NCBI RefSeq assembly: GCF_905147045.1
Contig: NC_065911.1
Span: 9,052,001-9,116,000 of the forward strand
Source of the DNA: Nymphalis io
Lineage: Eukaryota; Arthropoda; Insecta; Lepidoptera; Nymphalidae
Length of the DNA stretch: 64,000 bases
Direction of reading: 5' to 3'
Shown in pieces: positions 35,848 through 47,424 of the stretch; within the stretch, counting starts at the first letter, position 1; the number at the start of each line of letters is the position of its first letter. Made by a program: the position numbers and the translations under genes. The notes below the pieces were generated by a model. It was not told where the DNA came from. It saw only the letters and a program-made list of their open reading frames with translations, and searched no databases.

Positions 35848-35990
35848 ATATTATAAATGCAAAAACGAGTTTGTTTTTTTGTTACGATTTTCGTCTTGAC
35901 TACTTAACTGATCATGAAATATTGTATACTCATTGTTACAGTAAATGACACAGGATCCCCCCCCTCACGAGCGGAGACTAATAACCAATA
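35848..35990 (+). repeat. Dispersed repeat E copy
   Basis: TAATATTATAAATGCAAAAA, CGAGTTTG, GTTACGATTTTCGTCTTGAC and TGATCATGAAATATTGTATA. Confidence 0.5.
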
Positions 35991-36667
35991 TAATTAGTTT
36001 GTGTCACGTTCAACCGACTGAGTAAAACCGGTAAAAGAAACAGCGGAAGCGATTTGATATTTATTTAGCCATTTAGAAAAACTTGTATGAGTAGATATCT
36101 ACAAGAGAGCCAGTAATCATTTAATCCATGGAACTTTGTCGTATACGTATACTGAGTAGGGTTTCACTAATGAGATTACTTCTATAAAGCTGCTTCGTTA
36201 CACCTGCGTTATACCTAACTGCTTAACCCCGTGGGTTATAGCATAATGTTTAGATCTGGACTTAGAGATCCAGGGCACTTTGACATTTGAGGACTCGATT
36301 CCGAAGCGGATATATATTTATAATCCGGGGCTGATAATGTTATATAGTATATAACATTTCTCAATAAATGGGAAATCAAATCTTACTGTTAGATCATATT
36401 TGTATTGAGAAGAAATTACTAAATAATGTACAGTTTCAACATGAGTAAGAAACAAACATAGCTTATATTGCAAATCTACAAATAAATTGCATCTGCATAA
36501 CTGTTGGTTAATTTACTTTACACATTATGTAAAGCGTTTTTAATATACAAACAATATCTAATTCAGTAGTGTATAACTTTTAAACATTCATTTGTTTCGC
36601 GTATGTTGTAATTTTATTTTATTATAGCACTATCACGCAGTGTCTTTACCTTATATATATTAGTATG

Positions 36668-36990
36668 ACTGCCGCGTTGGTCTTGTGGCTAGATATAAAG
36701 CCGCAGATCCCAAGGTCCTGGGTTCAAATCCGCGATGTAAATGGGCGATAAAAAGTTAGTGAGTTTTTCTGTCGAAGATTCTCAGTAGCAGCCCGGAGTC
36801 TGGAAGTTTTTAAGTGTGTACCCCCGTGCCTCGGAAAGCTCGTAAAACCGTTGGTTCTGCGCCTGAATTTTTTCCGGTCGTGTTTGTTTACCGTCCCATC
36901 GGATTATGAGAGTTAGGGATTAGAGATTGCACCTGTGCTTGCGCACACACTTGTGCATATGTGTCATGGAGATGTTTCGAGGCCTCTAAA
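36668..36990 (+). mobile_element. SINE family B, near full-length (tRNA-derived)
   Basis: A tRNA-like head (GCCGCGTTGGTCTTGTGGCT, A box; GGGTTCAAATCCGCG, B box near 36720-36735) is followed by the body GTGAGTTTTTCTGTCGAAGA, AGCAGCCCGGAGTCTGGAAG, GAATTTTTTCCGGTCGTGTT and GGATTATGAGAGTTAGGGAT. Good reference copy for the family. Confidence 0.85.
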
Positions 36991-37485
36991 AATTAATTTA
37001 AAAAAAAAAGTTCTCAGTGCGAATGTAAATTATAAATACCGAGATATACCAGTTTTAAATTATAAGTCTTTTTAAGCTGTGCGTTTATAGTGAGCTAGGA
37101 CATTGCCTATTATAAATAACTATATTAAAGTGCATGAAAAATGTAATAAAAACAAGATATCAGATTAAGTGTTTCATTTAAAAAGTTTTTATTTACATAT
37201 GATAGTGATGAATTGGACTCGTTTTTTATTTACTAGTATATAATAATTTGAAATACATATATGTATGTACGTAATACTTTAATCCATTTCAATATATTCT
37301 TTATATTCTCTTATAAGCATTTTTAAATCTTCGTGTTACAAGACTAAGTCGATTGTAAAAGTACCACTGGCTTAAAATATAATCTACATGTAGAATTCAG
37401 TTAGAAACTAAAATTATAAAAAAAAGGTATCAGTTGTTACATGGAATTGAAAATCATAAACATTTCACGACATATAGCTAATTCC

Positions 37486-37806
37486 GTAACAGCCTGTGAA
37501 TGTCCCACTGCTGGGCTTAAGGCCTCCTCTCCTCATTTTGAGGAGAAGGTTTTGGAGCTTATTCCACCACGCTGCTCCAATGCGGGTTGGTGGAATTCAC
37601 ATGTGGCACAATTTCAGTGAAATTAGACACATGCAGGTTTCCTCACGATGTTTTCCTTCACCGTAAAGCACGAGATGAATTATAATCACAAATTAAGCAC
37701 ATGAAAATTCAGTGGTGCTTGCCCGGGTTTGAACCCTCGATCATCGGTTAAGATATATAAAAAAAAAAAAAAAGCCGAGATGGCCCTGTGGTAAGAACGC
37801 GTGAAT
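37486..37806 (-). mobile_element. SINE family A copy (minus) with inverted head
   Basis: The minus-orientation body runs from GTAACAGCCTGTGAATGTCC to ATCATCGGTTAAGAT at 37754. The next 50 bases (37755-37804), which should hold the head in minus orientation and its flank, are instead in plus orientation: an A run, then GCCGAGATGGCCCTGTGG, then GTAAGAACGCGTGA. Confidence 0.88.
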
Positions 37807-38602
37807 ATAGCTAATACACTTAGCTAATTACAGGGTTAAACGTGTTTTCAATTTAAAAAAAAGCATTGAATTTAGCTCATTTAGAATTGATTTGTACTGA
37901 ACACAACCCTTTTGATTTTAGTGTTAAAATGAGCGTTACAAATTATACTTTTTATGCTGATATTAAAAAGAATTTATTATCATGTTTGATTTCTAAGGTC
38001 TTATGTTACGGGTCAAGCGACTGATAAAATAAATGTAACGCTAGCCGTTAAACAATTGCGACAGATATATAGTATAAATAATATTTGAAATAGTATGTGC
38101 AACTAAAATAAAGTAAAAAACAATAGCAATAATTCTGTTCAACACACACACTGTTATATAACTGAACCTATTTGTACTCAGAATAATTTAACAGCCACTG
38201 GGTCAAACTGGCCATGTCCTTTCAGGCCTGTATCTGGATAAGGAGAAAACCCTCTATACCCGTACGGTTGTATGTTAAGAAAAACTTTTCGTTTTGCTTG
38301 TGGATAGTAGAAGTGTCTAATTGTAATTTAGGTTTTTTTTTTAATAACACTGCCACCTTTCTTCGTACACTTCTGTTCGTTACTCATAGCCTTCTGATTC
38401 GTGAGTAGCAAGCCATTATAGCATCTAAATTACGTTTCGTAGACAATTCTACTCTCGTAAACGAAACGAATCGTTTCAACAATATAGTAAAAGAACATTC
38501 ATATATAACAAATGTGTTACATAAACGATATTCCATTAAACTAGTATCTAACAAAAGAAGTTACACTTGACAATTATCTCAGTAACTAGATGCAAGGTTC
38601 AA

Positions 38603-38635
38603 TGACGTCAAAGTTTCGTAACATTGATGACGTCA
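38603..38635. promoter_or_regulatory. Two CRE-type palindromes TGACGTCA 25 bp apart
   Basis: Perfect TGACGTCA octamers at 38603-38610 and 38628-38635, both followed by AAA. CREB/ATF proteins bind this octamer. No adjacent gene start is visible, so any function is inference. Confidence 0.35.
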
Positions 38636-38794
38636 AAACTGTGCACGAATGGCTTATTTATTTGGTTAAAAAAGAAAACATGCTCAAAGATATAACCCAA
38701 AGGTACAATTGTATTGGAACAAAAAAGCTTAGGATAAAGTGAAGCATAAATAATAGTTTTTTTATATAATTTTACTTGTTACGGCATTTTTCCG

Positions 38795-39010
38795 TGTGTT
38801 CTCCATCTGGGTAGGCTCACCCCCCCCCCCCTTTTTCTACTGCCAAACAGTAATATTTGTATTGTTTTGTTACCATAGAGTGAATCAGAGTAAAGGCAAC
38901 ATAACATCTTAGTTCCCAAGGTTTGTATCGCATATACGTTGTAAGCGATGGTTGATATTTATTACAGTGCCAATGTCTAAAAGCGATCTCATTATCACTC
39001 CACTTACCTA
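38795..39010 (+). repeat. SINE-like family C remnant
   Basis: TCTGGGTAGGCTCACC, a run of C, CTTAGTTCCCAAGGTTTGTA, GTAAGCGATGGTTGATATTT and TGCCAATGTCTAAAAGCGAT in family order. Confidence 0.6.
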
Positions 39011-39019
39011 GTAAAAACA

Positions 39020-40905
39020 AATTAAAAAGCATAAGTAGTATTGTTTTTTATATAGCTAGATTTATTTTAATGTGTCGGTTTCGTTTCATACTAATTATAA
39101 TCGATAGTGCGAGCCTCGTAATGTTTTTATGATTAAGCTGTTATCAGTGTTTTATCGTAACTAACAAAGGAACATATACTCTCAATATGTTCTGTTGATA
39201 TCAATATCAACTGTCTCGATTTCTCTTACATTTTTGGACTAGGAATATTGAACAGCTTTTGGGAAGTCTCCATTATCATAAAGCGAATGCGTGGAAACCA
39301 CGTGCAGTCAGAACTCGTCCCAAACTGTGTCAAGCGCTCGATGTGAAGCGATGTTTTAATCTGGAATATTCGTAAATAATAATGTTTTATTTTCGTTTTC
39401 ATATTTATTCATCCGAATTTTAGAATGTTTTTCCTTTTTTTATTATTTGAGATCCTTTCAAGGGATTATTGACATTCATCGCACGTGTCGTAAAATTGAC
39501 AAGGTTTTAGGCGCCGTATAGATTCGCACATTCGAGTCGATTGATTAATTTATTTCTTTAGATTCTTTTATTACATTCGTAAATCGTACATGTCGTGCAT
39601 CTTTAATTCAGGTCTTAGCTCCGTCTGACGTTAGTTGGATAATCAATGATCGTTTGTATGGAATATACGTAGTTGTTTTAATATTTAATTTTCACTCGAT
39701 GTTAAATCTTCTTTTTTAATGTTATATGGCTTGTGTTATGCACGTCATCGGCTACGTGGCCATAAATAAATTTTCTTGCTAGCCTTCATCGGTTATTTTA
39801 AGGATATGTGATGACTTGATATGAATGATGGTGAATTTATATTATTTGAATTTGCTTATAACTTGAAAATATGCAATTAGTCAAAAGCAACAATTGACTT
39901 AATCCTTTGTATATAACTAACTTATATTTTATATATGAAGTGTAACATGTTACACGGAAATAAACAATTTTGAAAATTGTGGAATTTTACGTGATTTTAA
40001 TTAATTGTATATAATTAATAAAATAAAAATCATTGTTTTAATATAATGTCAGTAAAGTAACAACTATAAAAATCTTCTCGAATATTCTTTTGTTAAAAAT
40101 ACATGTAACAACTGAGCACAGATTTATTACAGTTTCTTATATATTATGATAGCCACAATAAAACTGCAGTATACAGTCAGTCACAGGGTCAAGGCGACTT
40201 GTCGCGTGCAGGCGTTCAACACGTGAGGTGTTTCACAAGGAGCACGTTTGAGGTCGCAATTGTTCCTATTATACAACGTCGGCAGCTGATTTATTTCTCA
40301 GTAGGATTTGTTCTAGGATGTAAAGTAATTGAAAACTAGACATGAAATAGGACGAACATAAAAGCGGATGCCTATAAATTTGATCGTTAATATAATTATA
40401 TATTATTTTAATTGCTTCTAATATAAATAAGCAATAATGATATAATGATAAGTGACGCATCACGCAATGTACCTCTTACTTATATTTTTAAAGTGTATTT
40501 TAACAGTAACAATATTAATTTGCGAAGCAACTTAAAATGGTTATACGTGCCAGGTTCCTATACAAAGTATTTACTTACGTAAAAATAATATTGTTTTGTG
40601 TAATTAATCTAGGATAGACTACTGTCTGCATGATACAGACATATTCGTTTTATCATTGGATTATATATAGGCTTATGAGAATTTAATCCAATTAGTAGTT
40701 GATTATCCACTTATTGTTATGTATATGTCACTTTTAACCAATTTTGCTAGCTTTTACACATAATATATACATCTACACATATTTTTAATCAATGATAATA
40801 TCTGTAAATTTTTTCTATAATTTGTCTAAAGTTTTGTAATGTCTGTCAAATTATTGATCAAATTAATATTCATGCCTGATAATAATAAATAAATTAAAAT
40901 AAGTT
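39020..40905. other. No gene seen; apparently unique sequence
   Basis: AT-rich, with an E-box CACGTG at 40220-40225. No repeat copy from the families in this window and no coding frame with motifs was found. Confidence 0.35.
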
Positions 40906-40911
40906 TAGGTG

Positions 40912-41075
40912 GTAGGGCTTTGTGTAAAATCAAATCAAATAATTCTATATTCAAGTAGGCTTGTAAGGCATTTTTTAGTATTGAATTAAATGTAAAGTCA
41001 CCAATGGTTCGAAATTAGATTCTACAGAGAACAACCGAGAACAAACTCGGTAGTTACACGTTTTCATCCTTTTAA
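40912..41075 (-). repeat. LINE 3' end (repeat H, minus) inserted in a family C stub
   Basis: GGTGGTAGGGCTTTGTGT at 40911-40928 is the first 18 bases of a family C SINE. It is cut by AAATCAAATCAAATAATTCT, the reverse of the repeat H tail, followed by CAAGTAGGCTTGTAAGGCAT and GGTTCGAAATTAGATTCTAC. No continuing family C body is seen beyond it. Confidence 0.55.
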
Positions 41076-41404
41076 TTACACACAACGTTTATATTCATTT
41101 ATCAACTTAATGACATAACTAAGATATACATATGAGCTTAGTCACCTTTAAGAAAAAAAAAAGATATAAAAACCAGTTGAACGACTAATATGACAACTAT
41201 ACCGCATATAATCAGTTGCGCATGCGACTCCGTTACTATGAAGGTTAGACGTGGTGCGATTTTCGTACACTCACTCGAGATCATTTTTGGGATAAAATGT
41301 ATTTTGTAAGTACTAGTTGTGTTACATGGTTTCTTTATATTATAATTTTACATGTCCAATAAACATGCTAACAGGTCTAAAAAGCATTTATTATATAAGT
41401 ATGA

Positions 41405-41702
41405 GCCGAGATGGCCTAGTGGTAAGAACGCGTGAATCCTAACCGGCGATCGTGGGTTCGAACCCGGGCAAGCACCACTGAATTTTCATGTGCTTAATTT
41501 GCGATTATAATTCATCTCGTGCTTTACGGTGAAGGAAAACATCGTGAGGAAACCTGCATGTGTCTAATTTCACTGAAATTCTGCCACATGTGTATTCCAC
41601 CAACCCGCATTGGAGCAGCGTGGTGGAATAAGCTCCAAACCTTCTCCTCAAAAAGAGGAGAGGAGGCCTTTAGCCCAGCAGTGGGACATTCACAGGCTGT
41701 TA
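41405..41702 (+). mobile_element. SINE family A, full-length (tRNA-derived)
   Basis: Head GCCGAGATGGCCTAGTGG (A box) and CGTGGGTTCGAACCCGGGCA (B box), then CTCGTGCTTTACGGTGAAGG, ACCTGCATGTGTCTAATTTC, ACCCGCATTGGAGCAGCGTG and the end TTCACAGGCTGTTAC. It is the cleanest copy together with 45911-46209; the two differ at few positions. Confidence 0.92.
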
Positions 41703-42392
41703 CTTTTTACTTTTATATAAGTATGTGCATATATACATAAACACACAACTATATTACCTTATAACGGAAGCGGTATAGGGGTTAAGAGGAACTCCCCTTC
41801 CTTCTTTCCAACCCTTCTTCTATTACTACGGTTCACCCCTCTAATTAAGGAAGATTTTTAATAGCAGCATGGATCGTCGCGTGTTTAAAAATATTCAATA
41901 GTTTTTTTGCAACGTATAGACGAATAGAACATGTATTTGTGTATGAGTGTCAGTTGATAATTTTAAAACAAATATAGTCTAGAATCTAGATAGTTGAAGC
42001 AAATTATTATCTTGCCTACCTCGTAACTATTTAAAGGTTTAAGAGTTAGAATTCTTAAAACATCTGTGATATCTTGAAGAGGTCAACGCGTCGTCTGTCG
42101 TCTGTAATTTTACTCGCATTTTAATTTGGTCGACTTCGTTCTGATGACCTTTTTTTTTCGCTTCACGTTTCCATTTCGTGAAATCAGATTAACATTAAAC
42201 ATGACTTATTTTATTCTCAGAGATTTGTAATGGGTAACGCTTAAAAATATATCTGTTATATGGTAATTACGGATTAATTTTCAGATTCAGATTTTTTAAG
42301 TATTTATTAGGATTTACTGGTTGCTAGGGTTGTATCTGTCTGGCTAGATTCATAATATTCATAACATATCCTTTTTAAATTGTAATTAATTT

Positions 42393-42590
42393 GGTGGACC
42401 GGCAAATGGGCCACCTGATGGTATGTGGCCACCACCACCCTTCGTCAACCTTGCCTGCCTGCCTGTGGCGGTAGAATATGTGATGAGTGGTCTCTGCAGC
42501 CAAACAGTAATGTTGTGTGCTGGTTTGAAGGATGAGTGAGCTAAAGCGTCACAGGCACAAGTGACGCAACATCTTAATTCCCAAGAATAT
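42393..42590. repeat. Chimeric family C SINE: minus half fused to plus half
   Basis: 42393-42487 is in minus order (GGGCCACCTGATGGTATGTG, then GCGGTAGAATATGTGATGAG), while 42488-42587 is in plus order (GTGTGCTGGTTTGAAGGATG, ACAGGCACAAGTGACG, CTTAATTCCCAAG). One repeat switches strand in the middle. Confidence 0.75.
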
Positions 42591-43489
42591 ATTTATTATC
42601 TCCATATCAATCGTATTATTAGTTTTAGTGTGAAACCGGAAAAACTGCCATTTTATAGCATTAGTATGATAAGCATGATGTTTAATAGAAATGTCAATCA
42701 ATGTTGAAATTGACAACACTTAATACAGTATACGCTCATAGATTATTAAACAGCTTTTAACTTTCAAACAACATTCAAATTTAACCGACATCGTGTTCTT
42801 TTGTCTTATGTATTTATATGCGCAATAAATCTATTTCAATTATACGTTCACGAATACTACATGAATTTGAATTACATTGATTGGTTATATCTGTGATAAA
42901 TCTGAGTAGCTCGTGGTCGAATATCTTTGTGACATCGTTTAGACGTCGACAATTAGCTTTACTTCTATGTGTTATAACTTCTAGATCTTCGAGGACAACA
43001 TTTCTACATTTTATACGGCATTTTTTTGAACTAATAAAAAAGGTCATCCGAAACTTTGAGATCTGCAAATTTATTATAAATGGTTACTAGACCAATGAAG
43101 GAATTTATCACTTTTAATTGACATAACGCATCTGTCAGAGCCTACTTAATCAAAGTACAATATTTTGATTTAAATAAATAATTATTTGAAATAGTAAAAT
43201 GGTCCTTAATAATAATTTATATACATCAGAATTAACTAAGTTTAAAAAATATCTCAACCAATTGTTTCTTAATACATAATGTTTTGTTTTTTTTTTTTGT
43301 ATAAAGTTTTTATTTTTAAGTTTTATTATTACTCGTTATTTTAATTTTAATTTTTGTAGCTATTCTTATAACATAACACTTAGTTTAATCATTGTTTACC
43401 TTTTTTATAGTTCCTATGTTTTATTGAGTACCACTATGTAACATTTAGTTTATAATTTTTTAAATTTCGTTTTAGTCGTTATTTATGTG

Positions 43490-43615
43490 CTTGCTGTGGT
43501 CTCCTTTAATTGAAGGAGCACACATATTTAAAAATATTATTCCACGATGTAATGTACTCGTATGTGTGTATCATTTGTTGGAGATCCTTAGTAAATAAAT
43601 ATAAATAAATAATTA
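43490..43615 (+). repeat. LINE-like 3' tail sharing the 19.1-kb hairpin arm
   Basis: TGCTTGCTGTGGTCTCCTTT, GAAGGAGCACACATATT and CCACGATGTAATGTACTCGT match 19129-19200. The following GGAGATCCTTAGTAAATAAA and AAATAAATAA tail suggests the 3' end of a non-LTR element. Confidence 0.6.
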
Positions 43616-43794
43616 ACCCGTTGTTAGCCATCGCCAGCGACTATGCGTAAGGTTTGGACAGTCCGAAAGCAAAGGATGCTTGTTTTTATTTCGTAATTTC
43701 TGCAACACTGATAAACATAATATTTTTTCATATACCTGATCGACTTCAGTCGCCGCGGTCATTGTTAATCGAGAATAGTGAAAAAAGTAATACT

Positions 43795-43980
43795 AACTAA
43801 CCGTCCCGGCTTCGCACGAGTAGATAAGAAGAAAAATGTATTTTTCATAGGATTTGCGTAAAATTAGTTCTCAGTGAGCGTCTACGTCGGGGAATGAGTA
43901 ACTGTGACAAATATCAAGTCGATCGGGTGGGTAGTTTAGGAGATTTCGTGATGACTGGTATTTCGCTTATAGTACAAATT
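43795..43980 (+). repeat. Dispersed repeat K copy
   Basis: CTAACCGTCCCGGCTTCGCA start, then GTGACAAATATCAAGTCGAT, GGGTAGTTTAGGAG and ATTTCGTGATGAC. Confidence 0.5.
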
Positions 43981-43984
43981 ATTA

Positions 43985-44105
43985 TAAATGTGCACAATAA
44001 CCACATCTGCGTCCTATTACCTCAATCTCATAACCCGATAGGTAATCAAAACGACCAGAGGGCCAGGCGTGCTTTCCGAGTCGTGAATGTAAACACTTAT
44101 TACTT
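43985..44105 (-). repeat. SINE family B fragment (minus)
   Basis: CTCAATCTCATAACCCGATA, GGTAATCAAAACGACCAG and GCTTTCCGAGTCGTGAATGT are the reverse complement of the family body. Confidence 0.6.
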
Positions 44106-44343
44106 TTTACAGAATATAAAACGGGGCGGGCACTAGCAGTGCAGTCATAGCTTTTGGTGAAAACAATACTAGTGCTCGCAATTTGATCATAATAATTATT
44201 GAGAATTTGAGTAAAACATGAATTGCATATTTCGAACATATATTTTTTTCTACTTTTATTTTCTATTTTCTCATTGATAAAACAAAAGCTTATCAATAGA
44301 CACCAATATAAAAAATTGAGTCGGTTGACAAAAAGAGAATTAA

Positions 44344-44640
44344 CTACTGGTGGTAGGGCTTTGTGCAAGCTCGTCTGGGTAGGTACCACCCACTCATCAG
44401 ATATTCTACCGCAAAACAGCAATACTTGATATTGTTGTGTTCCGGTTTGAAGGGTGAGTGAGCCAGTGTAATTACAGGCACAAGGGACATAAAATCTTAG
44501 TTCCCAAGGTTGGTGGCGCATTGGCTATAAGCGATGGTTGACATTTCTTAGAATGCCAATGTCTAAGGGCGTTTGGTGACCACTTACCATCAGGTGGCCC
44601 ATATGCTCGTCCACCTTCCTATTCTATAAAAAAAAAAAAA
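44344..44640 (+). mobile_element. SINE-like family C, full-length with poly(A)
   Basis: From TACTGGTGGTAGGGCTTTGT to CCTTCCTATTCTATAAAAAA. A TAACTA hexamer sits on both sides (just before the start, and right after the poly(A)), a candidate target-site duplication. No clear Pol III B box was found, so the RNA ancestor is unknown. Confidence 0.88.
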
Positions 44641-44644
44641 TAAC

Positions 44645-45905
44645 TATTTTATGTTTCCCTATATATGTATATAACCTGATATGACAGTAATACGTGATCA
44701 TTATAATACTCAAAAGTTACCTTAAAACCACGGACGTTTGCTAATGAGTAACGAATTACGTTTTTCCGCTCATTAATTTGACACCAGGAACAGTTTTTTT
44801 TTATTACAACTATTCTTAATTATTAATATAGTAAGCCTTGAGTTTCGTTTGAAATATTGCCTGTCGTTCCTCTGATTTTAATATATAACAATACATAAGA
44901 ATTATACATTTCCTTTTTATAATGTTTTGAATTTATTAATATTTTTTTTGTAATACATAAATTATTGAATTGAAGAGATTACTCTTTTATGTTTCGGATA
45001 TTATTTACTTATAATCAGGGACTAATCGTTTTGTTTACAATTACAAGAATTGTTTACGAGACGGAATTCAGAAACTACCATTGGCCTGTTACTTATATAT
45101 GAAAAGACTACGGAATACGGATAAATGCCATTCGTAGCGATGTATAAAAATCAGCGTTTAAAAAAAATTTTAAACTTTAATAATTATATAGTTAGTACAC
45201 TATTCTTTTTCTTCTTTAGCGAAAGGAAACGACCTCTTAATATTATAGCAATTATTCTGGTCAAAATTCACTATGTTGTTTGCCTAGAAGAGATCGTTAT
45301 GTAGCGATAAGGCCGTCAAAGTTAGCTAATTAGGTTGTAACTTGCATCCGTGTGTGTGTAATTGTATTAATCTTTGTTGTGTACAATGAAATATATTCTG
45401 TCTATCCATGCTTTCTGTGTTTTTATATTGCTACTCAACTACATAATTTTGATAGATCTATACGTAGATGACATTCAACATACAATGTGAAACGAGTATT
45501 TTGTCACCATACGAATTGTGAAAAGCGATCATTGTTAAATAAACAGCAAATACTGACGTCATAAATATTGTTCTCTCAATTCAATAAATATTGTTCAAAA
45601 AAAATTCTGTTCTCTTTATCTGTTTCTAACTGTTTGCGTCTTCCGTGTAATTGTTTATTTTTTGTTGTATGTGACAAAAACCGAAATTATTTAAATCGTT
45701 GTTTTTGTTGAACTTTGAACACAAAAAGTTCACATAGCTAATATCCATGTAAATGTCCGTGCATGCTAAGTAAATAAACGACAAGAGATGAAAAATGGAA
45801 TTTACGTAGTTTAAATGATATTTTTGTGCGGTCGGTACTACAGCTGCGTGTTTAGGCCAAAAACATTAAGAGATCTATAGGTTAGTTTTCATTTAGCACA
45901 CAAAA
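44645..45905. other. No gene seen
   Basis: AT-rich, with a single CRE octamer TGACGTCA at 45554-45561. No repeat copy or coding motif was recognised. Confidence 0.35.
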
Positions 45906-45910
45906 AAAAA

Positions 45911-46209
45911 GCCGAGATGGCCCAGTGGTAAGAACGCGTGAATCTTAACCGATGATCGTGGGTTCAAACCCGGGCAAGCACCACTGAATTTTCATGTGCT
46001 TAATTTGTGATTATAATTCATCTCGTGCTTTACGGTGAAGGAAAACATTGTGAGGAAACCTGCATGTGTCTAATTTCACTGAAATTCTGCCACATGTGAA
46101 TTCTACCAACCCGCATTGGAGCAGCGTGGTGGAATAAGCTCCAAACCTTCTCATCAAAAAGAGGAGAGGAGGCCTTTAGCCCAGCAGTGGGACATTCACA
46201 GGCTGTTAC
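45911..46209 (+). mobile_element. SINE family A, full-length (tRNA-derived)
   Basis: GCCGAGATGGCCCAGTGG and CGTGGGTTCAAACCCGGGCA supply the A and B boxes. The body and GGACATTCACAGGCTGTTAC end match 41405-41702. It is preceded by nine to ten A. Confidence 0.92.
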
Positions 46210-46499
46210 GGTAGCACACAGTATATTCTTAAGATTGTAATTGTTTTGAAATTCTCACAAAAATACCAAAACGATGTCGTTAATATAAGCTCAACGAGGA
46301 AAAGATTTTGTCTACATTACGTCATAGCCTATTCCAATGACTTGCCATATAAGGAATAGTGTTCAGTAGAGCTATAATATACACATATATATATTTGTAT
46401 ATGTAGTTATAGAACACGATCGTGAAATGGCAGAAAGTGGTATGTGACATTGACTATAATATTTATTAATCAGTCTTACGTATAAAATGTTATTTACCG

Positions 46500-46592
46500 G
46501 ATGATAAGTTGTTTAACTATCTCGTGTCTTCTTCTTTCGAATGTAAAACGCAATAATGACCAAGACAGAAATTATAATTATCTAAGCCTTTA
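46500..46592 (+). repeat. MITE-like fragment related to 48003-48104
   Basis: AGTTGTTTAACTATCTCGTG, GTCTTCTTCTTTCGAATGTA and AATAATGACCAAGACAGAAA mirror the core of the 102-bp inverted-repeat element, without intact terminal repeats. Confidence 0.5.
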
Positions 46593-46717
46593 AAAAACTT
46601 TTATAAGTAAGAACGTATAACATAAAGGATACGCATTACAATAGCGTGTCATCGTGTATCGGCTTACAACATTTCAGCAGAGATACGAAGTGGGTTTTAA
46701 TATACCATTGCGGCTAA

Positions 46718-46785
46718 AAATAAGTTTTCCGCAAGGATACATTGTAGGTCCTTTTCTATTTTTGATATACATATATAGCATACGG
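46718..46785 (+). pseudogene. Tiny RT motif B fragment of a LINE
   Basis: One frame reads SFPQGYIVGPFLFLIYIYS, clearly the PQGxxLGPLLFLIYIND block of a Jockey/CR1-type reverse transcriptase. Flanks have lost all other motifs. Confidence 0.6.
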
Positions 46786-47029
46786 TCTAGTGCGAATATA
46801 TTTTTATCAATATAATTGATAAATTATTTTTCTTCCATCGACTCTTAAACCGATTTATTTCTGAACCGCTTATGCTTATTAGACAATAAATAACCGGAAA
46901 AGTACATAGGGTACCTGACATCAACGTGTATGCTAAATTTGATAATGTTTGGTTGAATAGTTAAGATGTGAAAAAGCACAGCGAGCAATCCAACATAATA
47001 CCGCTTTATAATATTATAAGCATTAATTT

Positions 47030-47160
47030 AATTTGATTTAATATAATTTAATATAATTTAATATGAATGTTTTTGATTTGATTTAATTCAAATTCATTTA
47101 ATTAAATTTGGTATTTAGATTTAATTCGAATTCATTTAATCTAATTTATAATATGTAAAA
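47030..47160 (+). repeat. AT-rich near-tandem ATTTAAT repeats
   Basis: Imperfect repeats of TTTAATATAATTTAATATAA type, then two copies of a TTCAAATTCATTTAAT-like unit (about 47085 and 47127). Confidence 0.6.
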
Positions 47161-47424
47161 TATTATTATTGTATTTTTTGTATTTTTATAATTCATTGTC
47201 TTGTATATATGATCCTTGTTTGGTAAAAATAAATGATTTTATTGTTATTATTATGTATTTAGTATATATAGACTATACAACAAAATTAATTACTAAATTT
47301 ACCCCAGCATCGGTTCCTTCTTGTGTATTTTTCATGTCTGGCACTAAACGCATATATTATATTGTGAATCGGAGATTTTGTGGTTCACAAAAACAAAATT
47401 AACATTTTCATAATAGATATAATG

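Noticed and set aside
41405..41480. Possible functional tRNA gene
   Set aside because: A and B boxes are present, but the head is continuous with a SINE body repeated many times and I see no complete acceptor stem or CCA-ready end.
42814..43090. Overlapping plus and minus open frames of 70-84 codons
   Set aside because: No recognisable motif, no splice signals in frame and AT-rich composition like the flanks; left unannotated.
43982..44521. 179-codon minus-strand open frame beginning MRHQPWELRF
   Set aside because: The first part is the antisense of a family C repeat and the last part the antisense of a family B fragment; the same peptide appears from other copies (31221-31406, 20652-20846).
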